Source: a bacterium
Lineage (GTDB): Bacteria; Verrucomicrobiota; Verrucomicrobiia; Limisphaerales; UBA11358
Assembly: GCA_021781185.1 (NCBI GenBank)
Contig: JAJXXI010000338.1
Location: 1 to 7,535 of the forward strand
DNA: 7,535 bases
Direction: 5' to 3'
Shown here: one piece after another, positions 5,156 through 7,535 of the stretch
Numbering within the stretch: the stretch's first letter is position 1
Layout of the letters: the number at the start of each line of letters is the position of its first letter
The notes under the pieces: model-generated
The model's database searches: none
What the model was told of the DNA's origin: nothing
The model's input: only the letters and a program-made list of their open reading frames with translations
Made by a program: the position numbers and the translations under genes

Positions 5156-7435
5156 TTAATTTTGAGGTTGTTGCCGCAACAGCATTTGGACTTTTGCCAG
5201 CGCCGCCCGGGCGTTTTGGTAGCCCGGTTCCAGCCGGAGTGCTTCGGCAAATTCACTTTGTGCGGCAGGCAGTTGACCAAGCTTGGCCAGTAAAACGCCG
5301 TAATTAAAATGAGCCCGCGAGTAACCGGGATTCAACCTGACGGCGGCGGCGAATTCATCGCGTGCCGCGTCGAGCTGGCCGGCGGCATCCAGTTCGCCGC
5401 CCAGTTCATAGTGCGGCTCCCAACCGGCGGGATCCAACTGGATCGCTTCCCGAAAGCACCGGGCCGCCTCCGCATGTTGGTTCAGCAAGGCATGAACCTT
5501 GCCGATGCGCAAAATCATTTCGGCATTTTGCGGCTGTTGTTCCCGCGCCACCGCATAATTCGCCAGCGCTTCGGCATATTTTCCCTGGGCAGCCAGCACG
5601 TTGCCCAGTTCAAACCAGCCATCCGTGAGGCTGGGGCGAATCTGGATGGCGGTCCGCAGATCGGCCTCGGCCTCGGCCCAATCACCGCTGCCGCTGAGAA
5701 ACCGGCCCAGCTGAAAATAGGGCAGATAGTCCTGGGGGATCAATTCATGCACCCGCCGCCATTCGGCAATTGCGCCGGGCAAATCACCGGTGGCCTGCAA
5801 AAACAGCGCAAAATTTTCCCGCAGCTCAAAATCGTCGGGTTGGCCGTCGAGCTGGGTTTGGAAGTTTTTGCGGGCTTGCGCCGCATCGTTGGTGTCCATG
5901 TGCGTGCGCAGTTTCCGGATGCGGGCGTCCAATGCCGCCACGCGCTCCGCGTCGCCGGGCTGGCTGGTGAACGGCGGCATTTGCAACCGCCGGGCCATGA
6001 GGTCCCAGATGGTTGCGCGGTTCCAGTCGGACAAGCCGAGGCGCAGCTCGCACTCGGCTTTTGACAGCCAGCCAGCCTGCTGCCGAAGACCGGGCGGCAG
6101 CATTTTGGCAACCTGCTGCGCCCAGGCGAGGCCGAGCCGGTAGCTGCCTTCAAAATCAAAATGAACATGCTCGTAAAATGTTTCTGTCCCGCAGAGATCA
6201 TCCGGGTTTTCCGCCGTCAGCGCCGCCGAGGCGTCGAACAAAACCAGATGGCGGCGTCCGGCTTTTTGGGCTTCCTGGGTGATGAGGTTGTTCAGCCGCG
6301 AATCGGTGCGGAACGGCAGGGCGTCGTCATCGCAGGCGAGCTGCAGATGTTGGCGGGCGGCGGTCAGGTTGGTTTGGGCCAGCAGGCATTGGCCCCATTG
6401 ATATTGCAGAGCGGCATATTTGGCGTCCAACTGGGCGGCTTGCGCGTAAGATTTTTCAGCTCCGGCGAAGTCATGCTGAGCCGCCGCCTGCAAGCCGTTC
6501 GTAAAGAGCAGGTCAAAGTGCGCGCGGTCGGCGGGCGAAAGCCCCGCCTCGTGCCGCGAGGCAAAGGGTGGACAGTTCTTGAGATTGACCGCGACAGTGT
6601 TCAGCAAGACTTTTGCGCCGCAACCGAGGCCGGCGCGCACGATGTCGTCCAAGTTGATTTGGAAATTGCGATAGACGTTTTCCCGCAACGGACTGTCGGG
6701 GGCGATTTCGTTCTGCATGAACATTTCCATGCCGCCCCAGGAGGTCGGTTCGGCACCGTGCTGGTGCAGTTTGCGGGCCAGCCCGGCAAAAAGTTGTCCG
6801 GTGCGCAGGCGCTGGACATCGGTGACGAACCGCACATAGGGCAGCGGCGGCGCACGCCGGCCAAACACGGTGGCGGCACCGAACGGCCCCACCATTTCGT
6901 TGTTACCCATGTAAATGATCCAGATATCGCCGTCGTGCCGCGCGCATTCGCGGGCGATGGGGAGGATGACGTGGGAATTGATGGCGGTGAAAGCCGTGTT
7001 GACGACTTCAAATTTCGTGTCCGGAAATTTTTCGCGCAACTGGATTTCAAGGTAGCGGGCCGGGCCGTAGGCGGGTTCGGGATCGCCCATCGCGGCCGAT
7101 TCGCCGAAGACAAATATGCGAATGGTCCCCGGCGGTTTCACGGCCGGCATCCGCAAGGCGCCGGGGTTGCGGGCGTTGTTCCTGGGAAAAAAGCGGAAGC
7201 TGAAATCGTCGTTCTGAACGAACCAGGGCTGGTTGCCGATGGTGATGCGTTTGAAAAAATGCGGATCAAACCCGTAGCCGCCCAGGCGCAGGCCGGTTTC
7301 CAAAACGCCGAGCAGAACGAAGGGGAGCAGCAGCAGCGTGATCCGGAAAAGCCAGATCTTCCGGCGCGAAAGCGGCTTGGGCACCGGCCGGGACGCGGCG
7401 CGATGCGTCTTTGATTTTGGGTTCCGGGGATTCAA
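5156..7435 (-). CDS. Membrane-anchored SGNH-hydrolase-like protein with internal and C-terminal TPR repeats
   Basis: The protein has 759 residues. A basic N-terminus (1-27) precedes one membrane helix at about 28-47, giving a signal-anchor layout with the rest probably outside the cytoplasm. An SGNH/GDSL-like domain follows: block I is FVFGESAAMG (108-117, candidate nucleophile Ser113), block II NTAFTAINSH (146-155), block III MGNNE (176-180, Asn178) and the last block EHVHFDFEG (422-430, candidate His425, with Glu at the usual Asp position three residues before). A TPR-like helical insert at about 302-370 splits the domain ahead of the His block. Six TPR units in exact 34-residue register run 535-738. 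In such families the hydrolase acts on esters such as acetyl groups on glycans, and TPRs bind partners; here that is inference. The start is a TTG, chosen because no ATG lies in frame nearby; an AAGGA sits 15 bases before it, which is far. A GTG at 7384 is an alternative giving 742 residues. It is the first gene of the operon. Confidence 0.87.
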   Translation of the reverse strand: MNPRNPKSKTHRAASRPVPKPLSRRKIWLFRITLLLLPFVLLGVLETGLRLGGYGFDPHFFKRITIGNQPWFVQNDDFSFRFFPRNNARNPGALRMPAVKPPGTIRIFVFGESAAMGDPEPAYGPARYLEIQLREKFPDTKFEVVNTAFTAINSHVILPIARECARHDGDIWIIYMGNNEMVGPFGAATVFGRRAPPLPYVRFVTDVQRLRTGQLFAGLARKLHQHGAEPTSWGGMEMFMQNEIAPDSPLRENVYRNFQINLDDIVRAGLGCGAKVLLNTVAVNLKNCPPFASRHEAGLSPADRAHFDLLFTNGLQAAAQHDFAGAEKSYAQAAQLDAKYAALQYQWGQCLLAQTNLTAARQHLQLACDDDALPFRTDSRLNNLITQEAQKAGRRHLVLFDASAALTAENPDDLCGTETFYEHVHFDFEGSYRLGLAWAQQVAKMLPPGLRQQAGWLSKAECELRLGLSDWNRATIWDLMARRLQMPPFTSQPGDAERVAALDARIRKLRTHMDTNDAAQARKNFQTQLDGQPDDFELRENFALFLQATGDLPGAIAEWRRVHELIPQDYLPYFQLGRFLSGSGDWAEAEADLRTAIQIRPSLTDGWFELGNVLAAQGKYAEALANYAVAREQQPQNAEMILRIGKVHALLNQHAEAARCFREAIQLDPAGWEPHYELGGELDAAGQLDAARDEFAAAVRLNPGYSRAHFNYGVLLAKLGQLPAAQSEFAEALRLEPGYQNARAALAKVQMLLRQQPQN

Positions 7436-7535
7436 TGGCCGGAATGTAAGTCCTTCAGGCCGGAATAGGCAACTCCAACCCGATGCCGGGGGGCCGGGAT
7501 TTTACTCGCATGTTTGTGCGGTAGCGTGAGCGGTG
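7436..7535. promoter_or_regulatory. Upstream region of the SGNH/TPR-carbamoyltransferase operon
   Basis: There is no gene in these 100 bases. The region holds the second copy of the 17-base element (7506-7522). Close to the start codon is a 9-base direct repeat, minus strand ATTCCGGCC, at 7437-7445 and 7458-7466, spaced 21 bases apart start to start. A weak AAGGA lies at 7451-7455. The operon promoter is expected here or just beyond the window edge. I cannot assign -35/-10 boxes with confidence. Confidence 0.45.
7506..7522 (-). promoter_or_regulatory. 17-base repeated element, copy 2 (candidate operator or promoter element)
   Basis: Identical on the minus strand to 2508-2524 (ACCGCACAAACATGCGA). 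It ends 70 bases before the proposed TTG start of the SGNH/TPR gene, against 71 bases for the other copy. The bases following it on the minus strand, GTAAAAT, are AT-rich in a GC-rich setting and could include a -10-like box, though the other copy lacks this. The regulatory role is inferred. Confidence 0.5.

Noticed and set aside
4960..5280. Longer 106-residue form of the DUF5989-type protein
   Set aside because: It would overlap the SGNH/TPR gene by more than 100 bases, and its extra N-terminal half has no membrane or family character; the 50-residue form fits the family.
6161..7414. 417-codon open frame on the plus strand
   Set aside because: Antisense to the SGNH/TPR gene, whose minus-strand frame has clear SGNH motifs. 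The plus-strand product shows no domain.
2508..7522. The two 17-base copies as termini (direct repeats) of a mobile element carrying the operon
   Set aside because: There is no transposase or integrase between them, the flanks show no terminal inverted repeats, and the matched distance to start codons fits a regulatory element better.

Overview
The window looks like a chromosomal segment from a member of the Verrucomicrobiota, probably a Pedosphaera/Limisphaerales-like lineage. This is an inference from protein style and not from a marker gene. The clues are a DUF1559-like pseudopilin with an ICPAD motif, a secreted protein built from repeated glycan-binding-like modules with a verrucomicrobial-style C-terminal domain ending in FFRLIQQ, a large SGNH-hydrolase/TPR fusion, and starts without clear Shine-Dalgarno sequences. 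All six genes I can support lie on the minus strand. The long open frames on the plus strand are antisense shadows of GC-rich genes. I see no tRNA, rRNA, CRISPR array, insertion sequence or phage gene.

Read in the direction of transcription (high to low coordinates), the window opens with a 100-base upstream region (7436-7535). A four-gene cassette follows: a membrane-anchored SGNH-hydrolase/TPR protein (7435-5156), a 50-residue DUF5989-type membrane protein (5112-4960), a NodU/TobZ-type carbamoyltransferase (4956-3133) and an SxtJ-type membrane protein (3131-2730). Gaps are 43, 3 and 1 bases, so this is almost certainly one operon. A reasonable reading is a membrane-associated system that carbamoylates a small molecule or a surface/exported glycan, with the SGNH/TPR protein acting on or presenting the substrate at the membrane. 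The substrate cannot be read from the sequence.

A 293-base intergenic region (2437-2729) separates the operon from a secreted 579-residue protein (2436-697). That protein has a signal peptide, four repeats resembling the starch-binding/early-set beta-sandwich, and a C-terminal beta-rich domain. Two GC-rich hairpins follow its stop codon (690-665 and 660-629). Next comes the start of a type II/IV pseudopilin-like protein (593 to beyond base 1), cut by the window edge.

The most unusual non-coding signal is an exact 17-base sequence (minus strand ACCGCACAAACATGCGA) that occurs twice, both times in an intergenic region. It sits 71 bases upstream of the ATG of the repeat protein and 70 bases upstream of the proposed TTG start of the SGNH/TPR protein. 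It looks like a shared promoter or operator element that would place both transcription units under one control.
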